Assembly (NCBI GenBank): GCA_015295835.1
Contig: DVEG01000011.1
Location: 62,001 to 126,000, forward strand
Direction of reading: 5' to 3'
DNA length: 64,000 nt
From: Oscillatoriaceae cyanobacterium M7585_C2015_266
GTDB taxonomy: Bacteria > Cyanobacteriota > Cyanobacteriia > Cyanobacteriales > Oscillatoriaceae
This document shows, in pieces, positions 18,141 to 29,300 of this stretch. Under the pieces are notes generated by a model. The model ran no database searches, was not told where the DNA came from, and saw nothing but the letters and a program-made list of their open reading frames with translations. The translations under genes were made by a program, and so were the position numbers. Position 1 is the first letter of the stretch. The number at the start of each line of letters is the position of its first letter.

Positions 18141-19532
18141 ATGGTAGAGCTTACACCAACCGCCAGTTACAGTTTAACGGTTCGCTTACAGATTCCGAAC
18201 CGCACCGGAATGCTTGCCAAAGTAACGCAGGCGATCGCATCTGTTGGCGGGAATTTGGGTCAAATTGATTTAATCGATCAGACAAGGCAGTTTGTGATTC
18301 GGGATTTAACCATCGATGCCAGTTCTACGGAACATGCCGAGGAAATAGTAACAGCGCTAAAGAAAATACCAGACGTGCAGGTGATTAACGTCTATGATCG
18401 CACATTCAACCTGCACCGTAGCGGCAAAATCACCATTGAAAACAAAATTCCCATAAAAACACAAGCCGATTTAGCGATGGCATACACCCCGGGGGTTGGG
18501 CGTATTTGTACAGCGATCGCACAAGAGCCAGAGCAAGTCTACAAGCTCACCATCAAACAAAACACAGTAGCGGTAGTCACCGATGGCAGTGCCGTACTGG
18601 GACTGGGCAATCTTGGGCCAGAGGCTGCCTTGCCGGTGATGGAAGGCAAAGCAATGCTTTTCAAAGCATTTGCAGGAATTGACGCCTTTCCCATTTGTCT
18701 TGCTACTCAAGATACTGACGAAATAGTGAAAACAGTAAAAAATATAGCTCCTGTTTTCGGAGGAATAAATCTAGAAGATATTTCAGCGCCTCGTTGTTTT
18801 GAAATTGAAGCCCGCTTACGCAAAGAACTGACAATCCCGGTATTTCACGATGATCAGCACGGTACAGCAATTGTAACATTAGCGGCTTTGCTCAACGCCC
18901 TAAAGCTAGTAAAAAAATCCCTTGAGGAAATCCGCATCGTCATTAACGGAGCAGGGGCGGCTGGAATTGCGATCGCCCATTTGTTGAAAAAAACGGGAGC
19001 GGTAAACTTAACACTCTGCGACTCTAAAGGGATTATTTCTACAGCTCGCCAAGACATCAACGAGGAAAAGCAGCATTTTGTTGTCAATCAAACAGGTACT
19101 CTTGCCGATGCGATGGTAGATGCAGACGTATTTATCGGCGTCAGCACACCAAATATCGTCACACCAGAAATGGTACGCTCAATGGCCAGAGAGCCAATTG
19201 TCTTTGCTATGTCCAATCCCATTCCGGAAATCCAACCAGAATTAGTAGCCATGGATGTAGCGGTGATGGCAACCGGGCGCAGCGATTATCCGAATCAAAT
19301 AAATAACGTACTGGCATTTCCGGGCATTTTTCGTGGAGCTTTAGACTGCCATGCTACTACAATTACCCCTAGCATGTATTTAGAAGCTGCCTACGCACTA
19401 GCTGCATTAGTATCTCCCTCTGACTTAAACCGAGAATACATAATCCCCTCCGTATTTGACCCCCGTGTAACTCCTGCAGTATCGGCAGCAGTGATACACG
19501 CCGCCCGTAAAGACGGCGTCGCTCGCTATTAA
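18141..19532 (+). CDS. NAD(P)-dependent malic enzyme with N-terminal ACT domain
   Basis: This 463-residue enzyme oxidatively decarboxylates malate to pyruvate and CO2. Residues 1-85 form an ACT domain (YSLTVRLQIPNRTGMLAKVT), suggesting amino-acid or metabolite control. The malic enzyme part has AYTPGVGRICTAIA, the lysine-containing PVMEGKAMLFKAFAGIDAFP, the metal site FGGINLEDISAPRCFEIE and PVFHDDQHGTAIVTLAALLN, and the nucleotide site INGAGAAGIAIAHLL. It corresponds to the short bacterial class; cyanobacterial homologues are usually ACT-fused as here. AGGAG lies 13 bases upstream of the ATG. It appears monocistronic. Confidence 0.94.
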   Translation: MVELTPTASYSLTVRLQIPNRTGMLAKVTQAIASVGGNLGQIDLIDQTRQFVIRDLTIDASSTEHAEEIVTALKKIPDVQVINVYDRTFNLHRSGKITIENKIPIKTQADLAMAYTPGVGRICTAIAQEPEQVYKLTIKQNTVAVVTDGSAVLGLGNLGPEAALPVMEGKAMLFKAFAGIDAFPICLATQDTDEIVKTVKNIAPVFGGINLEDISAPRCFEIEARLRKELTIPVFHDDQHGTAIVTLAALLNALKLVKKSLEEIRIVINGAGAAGIAIAHLLKKTGAVNLTLCDSKGIISTARQDINEEKQHFVVNQTGTLADAMVDADVFIGVSTPNIVTPEMVRSMAREPIVFAMSNPIPEIQPELVAMDVAVMATGRSDYPNQINNVLAFPGIFRGALDCHATTITPSMYLEAAYALAALVSPSDLNREYIIPSVFDPRVTPAVSAAVIHAARKDGVARY

Positions 19533-19549
19533 AAAAACGATACACCCCT

Positions 19550-20206
19550 TCACAACAAAACGGGGGCTTGCCGGAGCGCCTGCAAATCCAAGCTAGCCAG
19601 ACACTCCCAACCCCTGTCGATTACTTTTTTCCCACGTAAAAAGCCGATATTGGCACCGGGCAAAATGTAATTCAAAGTATCGGCAGTAAACTTTTCCCTT
19701 AATAACTCGACGCTGCGCAGCTGTCGCCACCAGTGAAAAGTTTTAGAGGTTCTAAGCGGCACAGGTTTCCCGTGTTTATCGGGTAGCAAGTGACGCCCTG
19801 TAAACAAAACACCGCCGCAGCCACTCCAGTAAAGACAAGACGATCCCGGAGAGTAACCAGGAGTCCAAATTGCTGTCGCCTTTGGGTTGAGGGCTAACTC
19901 TTTTTCAAACTTAGTGACGGCGATTTCCGGTAAAAGATAGGCTTCCTGCTCCTGTATCACCACTTCGCAGCCCTGGATTTTACTTAACTCTGCTGCCTTG
20001 CCGATGGCGCCACGATGGGTTATGAACAGCCACCTTACGCCTCCGTGTTGCTGCAAAAATTCTAAATTTTCTTTATCAATCGCCGGTGTGTCGATGAGGA
20101 TATTGGCGTTATTTTCTACAATTAAATAAGAGGTTGCTCCCAAGGTGTCCCGGTTGGGTGAAAACGCAAAAACGGCATCAAGGACAGCCTGTGGTGGCTT
20201 GGGCAT
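19550..20206 (-). CDS. Metallo-beta-lactamase-fold protein lacking the metal-binding motif
   Basis: This 218-residue protein has the MBL-fold strands (NRDTLGATSYLIVENNANIL, IDTPAI) and later blocks WTPGYSPGSSCLYW and GVLFTGRHLLPD. The usual HxHxDH motif is replaced by THRGAIGKA, and no second metal His cluster is intact, although TPGYSPG sits where TPGHTPG is expected. It is therefore probably not a standard zinc hydrolase; it could be a degenerate or non-catalytic member. Such degenerate MBL proteins recur in cyanobacteria and plastids (family memory). Its start codon is only three bases from that of the divergent protease gene at 20210. Confidence 0.8.
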   Translation of the reverse strand: MPKPPQAVLDAVFAFSPNRDTLGATSYLIVENNANILIDTPAIDKENLEFLQQHGGVRWLFITHRGAIGKAAELSKIQGCEVVIQEQEAYLLPEIAVTKFEKELALNPKATAIWTPGYSPGSSCLYWSGCGGVLFTGRHLLPDKHGKPVPLRTSKTFHWWRQLRSVELLREKFTADTLNYILPGANIGFLRGKKVIDRGWECLASLDLQALRQAPVLL

Positions 20207-20209
20207 GGC

Positions 20210-21691
20210 ATGATACTCTGGTTATTACTTTTTTTGGGAATAATCACATATTTTATTTTGCAGCGCAGCGTGGCTCCGACAACCCGCACGCCGATTTGGA
20301 TTTTGTGGCTGGTGATGATGACGCCGGCGTTTATTTGGACTGGCTGGGTGTTAGTTCGCGGCGACAATGAACCTATCCCGCCGGTTTTGGTGATCGGCCC
20401 TTTTCTGCTGTGTCCTCTTATTTACTGGTGGCTGATTCAGATAGGACGTCAGGGGCTAAACCCGCCGCAGTCGCAGTCTACAACTCAATCTCTAAAAGTC
20501 GATTTGCTACAAAGGGCTGAGGAAACGGATGGAATTGTGCGCCCACTGGACAAATCTGAAGAATCTCACCTGCGCGATTGTTTTCCTTGGTCGGTATATT
20601 ACCTGCAAAATCTGGAATACCGCCCTCAAGCTGTGATCTGCACTGGCACCTTACGCGCTAGTCCGGAGGAAGCGTATCAAACGGTAAAAGAAAATATTAA
20701 TAAGTACTTCGGCGATCGCTTTTTAGTCATATTTCGCGAAAATTTCAATGGCAAGCCTTTCTTCGTTCTCGTCGCTAATCCCTATCGGGAAAATAGCACT
20801 TTGTCAAATTCTCAACCGCAGACGCGTCCTTTTCTGGCACTATTGCTACTGCTTTTGACTATATTTACTACAACGGCTAGCGGCGCTGAAATCGTCGGAG
20901 TGACTGGCAAAGCCGTAGAAGCTAACCCGGCGCTCTTCTTTAAAGGGCTGCCCTATTCTTTGGCTCTGATAGCTATTTTGGGCTTCCACGAAATGGGCCA
21001 TTATATAGCGGCTCGGTTGTATAATATTCGCACTACTCTGCCCTATTTTATTCCGGTACCTTTTTTCTTGGGTACTTTTGGTGCTTTCATTCAAATGCGC
21101 TCGCCTATGCCTAACCGCAAAGCCTTATTTGATGTCAGTTTGGCAGGGCCAGTAGCGGGACTTATGATAACTCTACCACTTTTGATTTGGGGGTTGGCTA
21201 ACTCTGAGGTAGTCAATATGCCGGAAAAAACAGGCATATTGACTTTTAAGGCTCTCAATCCCAGCTTTTCTCTATTGCTTACTGTCTTAAGTGAGTTAGC
21301 ATTAAAAGGGCAGCTAACAGCAGATTCAGCGATCGCTCTTCATCCCATTGCCGTTGCCGGTTATATCGGCTTGCTCGTTACCGCTTTCAATTTAATGCCC
21401 GTCGGGCAATTAGATGGAGGACATATCGTTCATGCTATGTTCGGTCTGCGCACTAGCATGATTATCAGTCAAATCACTCGGTTTTTGATGTTAATACTAT
21501 CCCTAATCCGCCCTGAATTATTACTCTGGGCTTTGCTACTATTTTTAATACCTATTCGCGATGAACCCGCTCTCAATGACGTCACTGAACTTGACGATGG
21601 CCGGGATTTTTGTGGATTAATATCTTTGGCAGTGTTAATTCTAATTGTTATACCAGCACCTTCAATACTCATGAATTGGTTGAGCCGATAA
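20210..21691 (+). CDS. Site-2 protease family intramembrane metalloprotease (EGY-like)
   Basis: This 493-residue membrane protease begins with a hydrophobic helix ([20 protein letters not shown]). A soluble segment at about 85-205 ([20 protein letters not shown]) is typical of cyanobacterial and plastid EGY homologues. The zinc site is HEMGH with His260, Glu261 and His264, and the third ligand Asp402 is in [11 protein letters not shown]. These are the hallmarks of S2P proteases that cut membrane-bound regulators such as anti-sigma factors; the substrate is unknown. The start lies three bases from the divergent MBL gene start, so each promoter must lie inside the other's coding region. trmFO follows 43 bases downstream. 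Confidence 0.94.
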   Translation: MILWLLLFLGIITYFILQRSVAPTTRTPIWILWLVMMTPAFIWTGWVLVRGDNEPIPPVLVIGPFLLCPLIYWWLIQIGRQGLNPPQSQSTTQSLKVDLLQRAEETDGIVRPLDKSEESHLRDCFPWSVYYLQNLEYRPQAVICTGTLRASPEEAYQTVKENINKYFGDRFLVIFRENFNGKPFFVLVANPYRENSTLSNSQPQTRPFLALLLLLLTIFTTTASGAEIVGVTGKAVEANPALFFKGLPYSLALIAILGFHEMGHYIAARLYNIRTTLPYFIPVPFFLGTFGAFIQMRSPMPNRKALFDVSLAGPVAGLMITLPLLIWGLANSEVVNMPEKTGILTFKALNPSFSLLLTVLSELALKGQLTADSAIALHPIAVAGYIGLLVTAFNLMPVGQLDGGHIVHAMFGLRTSMIISQITRFLMLILSLIRPELLLWALLLFLIPIRDEPALNDVTELDDGRDFCGLISLAVLILIVIPAPSILMNWLSR

Positions 21692-21734
21692 AAAACCAGA
21701 AAAAGAAAAAAAGATAAATATAAAGGGTTCAAAA

Positions 21735-23081
21735 ATGACAAGCTACAGTAGACAACCAATTCAAGTAATCGGCGGTGGGCTTGCAGGCACGGAAGCGGCG
21801 TGGCAAATCGCTAGAGCAGGAGTGCCAGTAATTTTACATGAAATGCGCCCGCTAAAGAATTCTCCTGCTCATCACACGGAAGAATTGGCAGAATTGGTAT
21901 GTAGTAATTCCTTTGGGGCAAAAGCAAGCGATCGCGCTGCTGGTTTATTACACGAAGAATTGCGACGATTGGGTTCTATTATTATTCACACAGCAGATAA
22001 ACATCAAGTGCCTGCTGGCGGAGCTTTGGCAGTAGATCGTGCTGTTTTTAGTCGCGATCTAACAGAAACTATTGCTAGCCATCCCTTAATCGAATTACGC
22101 CGAGGTGAAGTAACACAAATTCCAGGCGACGGAATAGTAGTTTTAACAACAGGACCTTTAACAAGCGAAGCACTAGCCGCTGATTTGCGCAACTTTACGG
22201 GCATGGAATACATGAGTTTTTTCGATGCAGCAAGCCCGATAGTTGTCGGTGAATCGATTAATTTCGATATTGCTTTTCGCGCTTCTCGCTATGATAAAGG
22301 AGATGCAGATTATATTAACTGCCCAATGAATAAAGAACAATATCTCGCATTTTGGCGGGAATTGTGCAGGGCTGAACAAGCAGAATTAAAAGATTTTGAG
22401 CGGGAAACGGCAAAGTTTTTTGAAGCCTGTTTACCAATTGAAGAATTAGCACGGCGTGGGGAAGATACGATGCGCTATGGTCCTTTAAAACCAGTGGGAT
22501 TGAAAGATGAGCGTTCAAATCAGCGCCCTTATGCAGTGGTGCAATTGCGACAAGAAGATAAAGCGGCTCAGTTGTGGAATATGGTAGGGTTCCAAACTAA
22601 CTTACGCTGGGGAGAACAAAAGCGAGTATTTAGAATGATTCCGGGCTTGGAGAATGCTGAATTTGTGCGCATGGGAGTAATGCACCGTAATACTTTTATC
22701 AATTCGCCGCAATTGCTGTATCCAACTCTACAATTTAAAAGTCGCTCGACACTTTTAGCAGCGGGGCAACTCGTGGGAACTGAAGGTTATACGGCGGCAG
22801 CAGCAGGTGGTTGGCTGGCTGGTACGAATGCAGCACGGCTGGCTTTGGGATTGGAGCCGGTGACGCTGCCGCCAACGACTATGATGGGGGCTTTATTTGC
22901 GTTTATTAGTTCGGCTGAGCCGAAATATTTTCAGCCAATGCCGCCGAATTTTGGAATTTTGCCGGCATTGGAGGTGAAAGTTCGCTCTAAGCAGGAGCGA
23001 TACGGGAAATATCGCGATCGCGCTTTAGCGGATTTAAAAATATGGCTTTCTAAAATTGAGCAATTGCCAGTGGCAAGTTAA
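21735..23081 (+). CDS. trmFO: Methylenetetrahydrofolate-tRNA-(uracil-5-)-methyltransferase
   Basis: This 448-residue folate- and FAD-dependent enzyme makes m5U54 in the T-loop of tRNAs. The FAD motif is [15 protein letters not shown] at the N-terminus. Conserved cysteines are Cys56 in [11 protein letters not shown] and Cys196 in NCPMNKEQY, both present in active TrmFO. The C-terminal [20 protein letters not shown] block is diagnostic. The length is normal. It follows the S2P gene by 43 bases on the same strand and may share its transcript. A GCGCTCGC octamer lies immediately after the stop at 23086. Confidence 0.97.
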   Translation: MTSYSRQPIQVIGGGLAGTEAAWQIARAGVPVILHEMRPLKNSPAHHTEELAELVCSNSFGAKASDRAAGLLHEELRRLGSIIIHTADKHQVPAGGALAVDRAVFSRDLTETIASHPLIELRRGEVTQIPGDGIVVLTTGPLTSEALAADLRNFTGMEYMSFFDAASPIVVGESINFDIAFRASRYDKGDADYINCPMNKEQYLAFWRELCRAEQAELKDFERETAKFFEACLPIEELARRGEDTMRYGPLKPVGLKDERSNQRPYAVVQLRQEDKAAQLWNMVGFQTNLRWGEQKRVFRMIPGLENAEFVRMGVMHRNTFINSPQLLYPTLQFKSRSTLLAAGQLVGTEGYTAAAAGGWLAGTNAARLALGLEPVTLPPTTMMGALFAFISSAEPKYFQPMPPNFGILPALEVKVRSKQERYGKYRDRALADLKIWLSKIEQLPVAS

Positions 23082-23401
23082 GATCGCGCTCGCTCCCTCT
23101 TTGTTGATAGTACTTTAATCAGCTAAAACAAATTTTCCGGTTTTTTGATATAAAAAACTAGATTTTTAGCTGGCGAATCCAAAATTTAGAATTTAAAATG
23201 AAATAGAGTTGTGGAGGCGTCAGTGTTTATGAGTTGGGTGTGTGAATCGCGGCACCTCCCAGAGGAGCTGGACAAATACCTACAACTCTATATCTGCGGG
23301 AACTTGCCAGCCACTTACTCGTCAAATATTACTTTAAAAGAATTTTAAGTGAACGAAAGCGAGAAATGAAAGCTATCTTCACCTACAGCTAGCACAGACT
23401 T
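23082..23401. other. 320-base intergenic region between trmFO and a TPR gene
   Basis: It starts with a GCGCTCGC octamer at 23086 and holds the candidate structured RNA at 23205-23289. The rest, A+T-rich flanks, shows nothing recognised. Confidence 0.4.
23205..23289 (+). ncRNA. Candidate small structured RNA of unknown type
   Basis: AGAGTTGT at 23205-23212 is the exact inverted complement of ACAACTCT at 23282-23289, and the pairing extends two more bases through a G-T wobble. The enclosed 69 bases include a small hairpin CTCC, CAGA, GGAG and a pyrimidine-rich CACCTCCC that could pair with a GGAGG segment near the 5' end. No coding frame or T run is evident. It could also be chance; strand is assumed from neighbouring genes. 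Confidence 0.25.
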
Positions 23402-23860
23402 ATGAGCAACGCTGCACTAGCCTTGCAGGAAAAGTACGAACAGGTTATTGCCATTTATGATCGGGTTCTGACTACCAATCCTAGGGAAGCCAGAGCCTGG
23501 AATAACCGAGGTTTTGCCCTCATGCAGTTGGGAAGGTATCAAGAAGCGATCGCTTCCTACAACCGCGCTTTAGCCATCAATCCCAATCATGCTAAAACCT
23601 GGAATAACTTAGGATTTGCCCTGCGGAAAATAGGGAATTACGAAAAATCAATTGCCGCCTACGATCGCGCTTTAGCTATCGATCCCAACTACGCTAGAGC
23701 CTGGAATAATCGAGGTTTTCTGCTTAAGCAATTGGGAAAATATGGAGAAGCACTTATAGCTTATGAAAAAGCACTAGCTATCGACCCCAACTACACAACT
23801 GCGCGACAAAATTACAATAGTTTAATCCAAGAGATGGGACTAGAAAATCTCACTCCTTAA
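23402..23860 (+). CDS. Small TPR-repeat protein
   Basis: This 152-residue soluble protein is made almost entirely of tetratricopeptide repeats, helix pairs that bind protein partners. At least three 34-residue units are plain, each with RAWNNRGF or KTWNNLGF at its centre and ALAINPN or ALAIDPNY at its end. No other domain or signal peptide is present. The gene sits next to the kinase-TPR gene at 23904 (convergent, 43 bases apart), so it might have arisen from the same TPR stock; partner and function are not known. Confidence 0.85.
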   Translation: MSNAALALQEKYEQVIAIYDRVLTTNPREARAWNNRGFALMQLGRYQEAIASYNRALAINPNHAKTWNNLGFALRKIGNYEKSIAAYDRALAIDPNYARAWNNRGFLLKQLGKYGEALIAYEKALAIDPNYTTARQNYNSLIQEMGLENLTP

Positions 23861-23903
23861 CTTAATTAGTTAAGTTAGTTAGTTGTATTTTAGTTGAATC
23901 AGA

Positions 23904-25826
23904 TTATTGTAACTTTTGAATTTCAAATTGGGAGTTATTATAACATACTGTCAAACCTTTGTCAAGACAGAGTTGGGCAGCCTTCTGAAAATCGGTTTTC
24001 GCCCGTGATTTATCGCCCAAGTGAGCCAGGGCTTTGCCACGATTATAATAAGTAGCTTCAGAATCAGGCACTAGAGCAAGGGCACGAGTAAAATCAGCAA
24101 TCGCTTCTTGGAATTGTCCTAAATTGTAGCGAGCGCTACCACGATTACTCCAGGCACCAGCATCATTAGGATTGAGTTGCAGCGCCTGGGAAAAATCAGC
24201 GATCGCATTTTGATAATCACCCAACCGAAAATAAACCGTGCCCCGCTGCTTATAGAATTCAGCATTTTTAGGCATCAGTTCGAGAGCGCGAGTTAAATCA
24301 GCAAGCGCCTCCCGTTCCCTTTTAAGCGTGTTTAGAACCATTCCTCGATTTGCATAGGCGCCCGCATCATTAGGATTTAACTCAATTGCGCGGGAACAAT
24401 CTGCAAGCGCTCGCTCCATAGCTCCCAATTGAAAATAAACACTACAACGGTTTTTGTAGGCAGTAAAACGCTCAGGCTGTAACTGAATCGTGCGAGTGCA
24501 ATCCGACAGCGCCTCCTCAAACCTCTGCAAAAGTTGCTTAGCAATACAACGATTTTCGTAAGCATCAGCATTATTAGGATTGATTTGAATTGCCCGGCTA
24601 TAATCTTCCACAGCACCATCAGCATCATTTAAAGCGTAGCGGGCTTTCCCCCGATTATTGTAGAGTTCGGCATTATTCGGCGATAGAATCAGCGCCTGAG
24701 TATAATCATCAATCGCACCTAAGTGATCCCCCGCCAAAGCTCGCCGCGCGCCCCTTTCAGCCAATTCTCGCGCCTTAATATAAGTTTGATTTTGGAAAGC
24801 TAGAAATAGCCCACCGCTGACTACCGTCGCTACTCCAATCCAAGCAAGCCTACGTAACAGAGAATCTGCTAGTTCACTATACCACCAGTATTGTAAACCC
24901 AATCCAGGCAGTTGCGGAGGAGTTTGAGGAAAATAAAGTATAGTTGGCGGCGGTTGCGATTCTTCAGAGGTGGCAATAATTTTTCGTAAATCTTCCAAAA
25001 CTTCTTTAGCCGACTGGTAGCGCTGTGTGTAGTCGTCATGTACCATTTTGTCGATGATGTCTGCCAGTTGCTGACTGACTTGCGCTCGCGCTCGCCAGGG
25101 GGTACCGCCGGATTTTTTTAATTTTGGCAGTTCCTTAGCTGTTACCCCCGTAAGCGCCTGAATAGCGATCGCTCCCAGCGCATATATATCACTATTAAAT
25201 TGCGGGTGCCCTCGGAATTGTTCCAAAGGCATATAAGCCGGCGTACCCGTAGCAATTGTACGAGTAGACTGCCCCTCACTCCACTCCCCAGTGATTTCCT
25301 TTACCGCCCCAAAATCGATTAGCACTAACTTCGCATCCGAAGCACGACGGATAAGATTCTTCGGAGTTACATCCCGGTGGATAACTTGTTGCCCGTGCAC
25401 AAAAACTAATATTTCTAAAACCTCTTGCAACAGGCAAATCACCTCATCCTCACTTAACGGCTGCCCAGGCACCAACTCCGAGTCCAAGGAATGGCCCGGA
25501 ATAAATTCCTCCACTAAGCAAAATTCCTGCTTAGACTCGAAATACGCCAACAGCATGGGAATTTGGTCATGTTTTCCCAGCTTTTCCAAAATTTGGGCTT
25601 CTCTTAGAAAACGGCGGCGCGCTGCAATAATCGCTTTTGGCTCTTTCTGCTTGGGAAGTATATGCTTAATGACACACTGAGGGTTACCCGGACGGCGAGT
25701 ATCTATGGCCAAATATGTATGTCCAAACGAACCCGATCCCAGAAATTTGACTATGCGGTAACGCCTATCTAAAAGTTTGCCAATCACCGGGGAGTTCCCA
25801 ATGCTGCTCTGGCTTGATTGTGGCAC
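23904..25826 (-). CDS. Ser/Thr protein kinase with C-terminal TPR repeats
   Basis: This 640-residue kinase has the catalytic domain at about 20-285: P-loop GSGSFGHTYLA (30-40), Lys54 in CVIKH, HRDVTPKN at 150-157, DFG at 171-173 and GTPAYMPLEQF in place of APE. The catalytic HRD and DFG are intact, but the Lys normally two residues after the HRD Asp is Thr154. A single membrane helix (about 333-350) separates it from about eight TPR units ending QFEIQKLQ. ATG 25826 is assigned, but GTG at residue 14 would align with the Met1 of the two paralogues at 35220 and 37597. It is divergent from the giant kinase pair and probably senses or docks partners through the TPRs. Confidence 0.93.
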   Translation of the reverse strand: MPQSSQSSIGNSPVIGKLLDRRYRIVKFLGSGSFGHTYLAIDTRRPGNPQCVIKHILPKQKEPKAIIAARRRFLREAQILEKLGKHDQIPMLLAYFESKQEFCLVEEFIPGHSLDSELVPGQPLSEDEVICLLQEVLEILVFVHGQQVIHRDVTPKNLIRRASDAKLVLIDFGAVKEITGEWSEGQSTRTIATGTPAYMPLEQFRGHPQFNSDIYALGAIAIQALTGVTAKELPKLKKSGGTPWRARAQVSQQLADIIDKMVHDDYTQRYQSAKEVLEDLRKIIATSEESQPPPTILYFPQTPPQLPGLGLQYWWYSELADSLLRRLAWIGVATVVSGGLFLAFQNQTYIKARELAERGARRALAGDHLGAIDDYTQALILSPNNAELYNNRGKARYALNDADGAVEDYSRAIQINPNNADAYENRCIAKQLLQRFEEALSDCTRTIQLQPERFTAYKNRCSVYFQLGAMERALADCSRAIELNPNDAGAYANRGMVLNTLKREREALADLTRALELMPKNAEFYKQRGTVYFRLGDYQNAIADFSQALQLNPNDAGAWSNRGSARYNLGQFQEAIADFTRALALVPDSEATYYNRGKALAHLGDKSRAKTDFQKAAQLCLDKGLTVCYNNSQFEIQKLQ

Positions 25827-26381
25827 AAAACCAAGCCAGAACGCTGTTTGAGCTACACTCGCCTATTTATCACTTAAGTTACTCAATGCTGTCAGGAGAT
25901 TGCTCATTTTCCGCAGGCATCCAATCTACACACGGAAACGGCGAACGAATTAAAAACCCGGTTTCTTTGAAAAACCAGGTTTTTGTTGCAGCAAAGTCTT
26001 CCTTCCCTCCTGAGAAATTTGTATACTCTTTGCTATACGAAATACTATCAACGGGAGCGCGCCAGTATACATACTTAGATTTCATAGCTTAACTCCGTAT
26101 TTTTCCTTAAGCGTTTTCAGCGTAATCCCTTCTCTGTTCCTTAGTCAATTAAAAAAATGTAAAGTTTTATACCCTTGCCTATTACTGTAGCGTTCGTCTG
26201 CTTTTCTACTTTAAACTTTATAAAAAAATAAAAAACACTCACCTGGCAACAATTAAAACCATTTGACGAATACACCCGCCATATGCTATCTTGTAAATTA
26301 TATTAATTAATTAGGAGGAAGATTGCTTGCACTAAATATCTAGATATATTTAAGTAAAAGATGTAAATAAGCCCACTGCTT
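25827..26381. other. 555-base intergenic region between divergent kinase genes
   Basis: It serves as the upstream region of both the Ser/Thr kinase (minus) and the giant histidine kinase (plus), and carries the ACCCGGTTT hairpin at 25952-25984. The remaining sequence is A+T-rich. The short frames at 25814 and 25879 overlap the hairpin and look non-coding. Confidence 0.4.
25952..25984. repeat. ACCCGGTTT hairpin repeat, copy 2
   Basis: AAAAACCCGGTTT, a short CTTTGAA loop and AAACCAGGTTTTT form a 13-bp stem with one C-A mismatch. It lies between two divergently transcribed genes, so it cannot be the normal terminator of either. Related to 3808-3836 and 41999-42037. Confidence 0.65.
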
Positions 26382-29300
26382 ATGAGAATTTTATTAAACC
26401 TTATAAATCCTGAGATTAAATACAACATTATCAAATATTCTGTGCTACTACGAATTATACTAATTGTATTTCTACTAGCAATCATAGCAGTTGGGCTTGG
26501 GGAATATCTATCTTATAAAAATGAACAGCAGGGATTTGAATATTTAGCGGAAATAGTTTTAATTGTTGTAGCAATAGGGATAGGCATTTTCATCGGTAAG
26601 CATGTTTTGACAGAGCACAAAGCCCCGCAATCAAAATTAAACGATATTTCTGGCAACACCACGGCAATTGGAGCAGAAAAAAATATATGTAAAAATATTA
26701 TACTGGATTGTTACCTACAAAAAATAGCCGCATCATTACCAGGATTTATTTATATATACGTTCGCCGCCATGATGGCAGCTTTGCTTTTGAATACGTCAG
26801 TATGGGCGTCACAGAAATACTCGAAGTCACACCATATGAAGCGCTCGCTGATGCCACAGTACTAACCTCAAAAATCCATCCCGACGATATAGAAAATTAT
26901 CTAGAGGTAGTAAATAAAAGCATGAAAAATATGCAGCCATTTCAGCATGAATGGCGGTATATTACCCCTTCTGGAAAACTGAAATGGTTGCAGAGCAGTT
27001 CCCGCCCCGAAAAACGAGAGAATGGAGAAATTGTTTGGTACGGCGTTTTATTGGATATTACCGCTCGCCAAAGCGCTACCGAAGAAGCTTGGCGACAAAG
27101 TGAATACCGCTTACAACAAATAGCCACTGCATCTCCAGGAGTAATTTATGCTGTTGTAGAATATCCCGAAGGACCAGCTTGTTATGAATACCTTAGTCCA
27201 GCTTTTGAAGAAATTCACGAAGTTTCAATCGCAGAAGCTCAGAAAAATCCGAAAATTACATTAAATCAAATTCATCCAGAAGATCTGGCGGGCTATCAAC
27301 AAGCAGTTGCTAATGCACTGAAAAATTGGGAATTGTTTAAATATGAATGGCGTATAATTACTCCATCTGGAAAAATAAAATGGATTCAGGGGCGTTCTCG
27401 ACCACAAAAACGAGAAAATGGCGAAATTGTATGGTATGGGATTGTTTTAGATATAAGCGATCGCAAACACGCCGAATTACTTTTAAAGGAACGAGAAACT
27501 CGACTGAGATTGGCAATGGAAGTCTCCAAAGCAAGCGCCTGGGAACGCAATCTCCAAACTGATGAGTTATTATTTACTTCTACCTCAAATGAGCAAGAAA
27601 CAGTAACAATACCCTATAGTAAAATTATAGAGCAGGTTCATCCTGATGAGCGAGAAAAATTACAACGCGCTAATGAAGAAGCGATCGCTCAAAGAAAAGG
27701 ATTTGAAATAGAATACCGAGTTATTAATCCTGAAAACCCGTCAGAATGGCGGTGGTTACAGGTAACTGCCAGAGTACTAGTTGATGGGGCTGGCAAACCA
27801 ACAAGCATGATTGGAATGTCAGTTGATATCACCGAGCGCAAACTCGCTGAAGAAGCCTTGCGCAAGAGCGAGTTTAATTTGTGCGCTGCTCAAAAAGTCG
27901 CTCATATTGGTAGTTGGGAATTCGATTTAGTGACTCGGAAAACTACTTGGTCAAAAGAACTTTTTCATATTTATGGACTTGATACCAATCGCGATAGTCC
28001 TCAATATCCCGATAACCTTAAATATATTCATCCCGACGATTTGCAGCTCTATCAAACTGAAATTATTGAACCAGCAAGAGCAGGAAAATCTTTTAAAGCC
28101 GATTTGCGCATTATCCGCCCCAGCGGCGAAATTCGATATATAGAATTCAGAGGAGAAACGATTTTTAATGAGCAGGGAGAAAAAACCCATATAATTGGAA
28201 CGGCGATGGATATTAGCGATCGCAAGCGCGCGGAAATAGCCTTACGAGAAAGTTGGGAGCGAGAAAAAACCTTGTTTCAGATTACTCAAAAAATGCGCTC
28301 CCTAAACCTTGAAACCATTTTCCAAAACGTCACTCTCGAATTGCGGACAAATTTAGCATGTTCCCGCGTTAGCATTTATCGTTTCAATCCAGATTATACC
28401 GGTCAATTTATCGCTGAATCCGTTGCTCCCATTTGGGTTAATATAGTAAGCCACAACGTTTACTCGATTTGGCAAGATTATTATCGCTATCAGCAGCAGG
28501 AAATTATTACAATCAATGACATTTATCAGGCTGGATTAACGGGCTATGAAATTCAGATATTAGAGCAATTTCAAGCCCGCGCATGTTGCGTTGTTTCCAT
28601 TTATACCGGTGAAAAAATTTGGGGTTTACTAAGCGCCTACCAAAACAACGTCTGCCGTCAATGGAAATCGGAGGAAATTCAAATAATCACACAAGTAAGC
28701 ATACAATTAGGCATCGCAATTCAACAAGCAGAACTTTTTGCCCAGATTCAAAATCAATCCCGACAACTACAACAAGCAGCTGCAGCAGCTGAAGCTGCCA
28801 ACCGCGCCAAAAGCGCTTTTTTGGCTAACATGAGCCATGAATTAAGAACGCCGCTCAATGCTATTCTCGGATTTGCTCAGTTACTGAGTAAAAGTCCTCG
28901 AATCTCCCCTGCAGAGCAAGAAAATATAGCAATTATTAACCGCAGCGGTCAACATTTGCTTGCTTTGCTCAATGATGTCCTAGAGATGGCCAAAATTGAG
29001 GCAGGCCGCTTCACTCTCAACGAACAAAATTTTAATCTCTATCGTTTGTTAGAGGATTTAGAAAAAATGTTTTCTCTTCCGGCTATAAAGGCAAATTTGC
29101 AGTTAAAATTTTATCGAACAGAAGAGGTGCCGGAATGGATACAAACAGATGAAATAAAATTACGTCAAGTATTGATAAACTTAATTGGTAACGCGATTAA
29201 GTTTACTGAAAAAGGAATTATTACAATACGGGTGTCAGTTGTGAAAAGAGAGAAAGCATTAGAGAAAACCGTAGATAAGAATAGTGATCGCTATTCTCTC

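Noticed and set aside
25814..26092. 92-residue open frame between the two divergent kinase genes
   Set aside because: It runs through the ACCCGGTTT hairpin and overlaps the start of the 23904 kinase gene.
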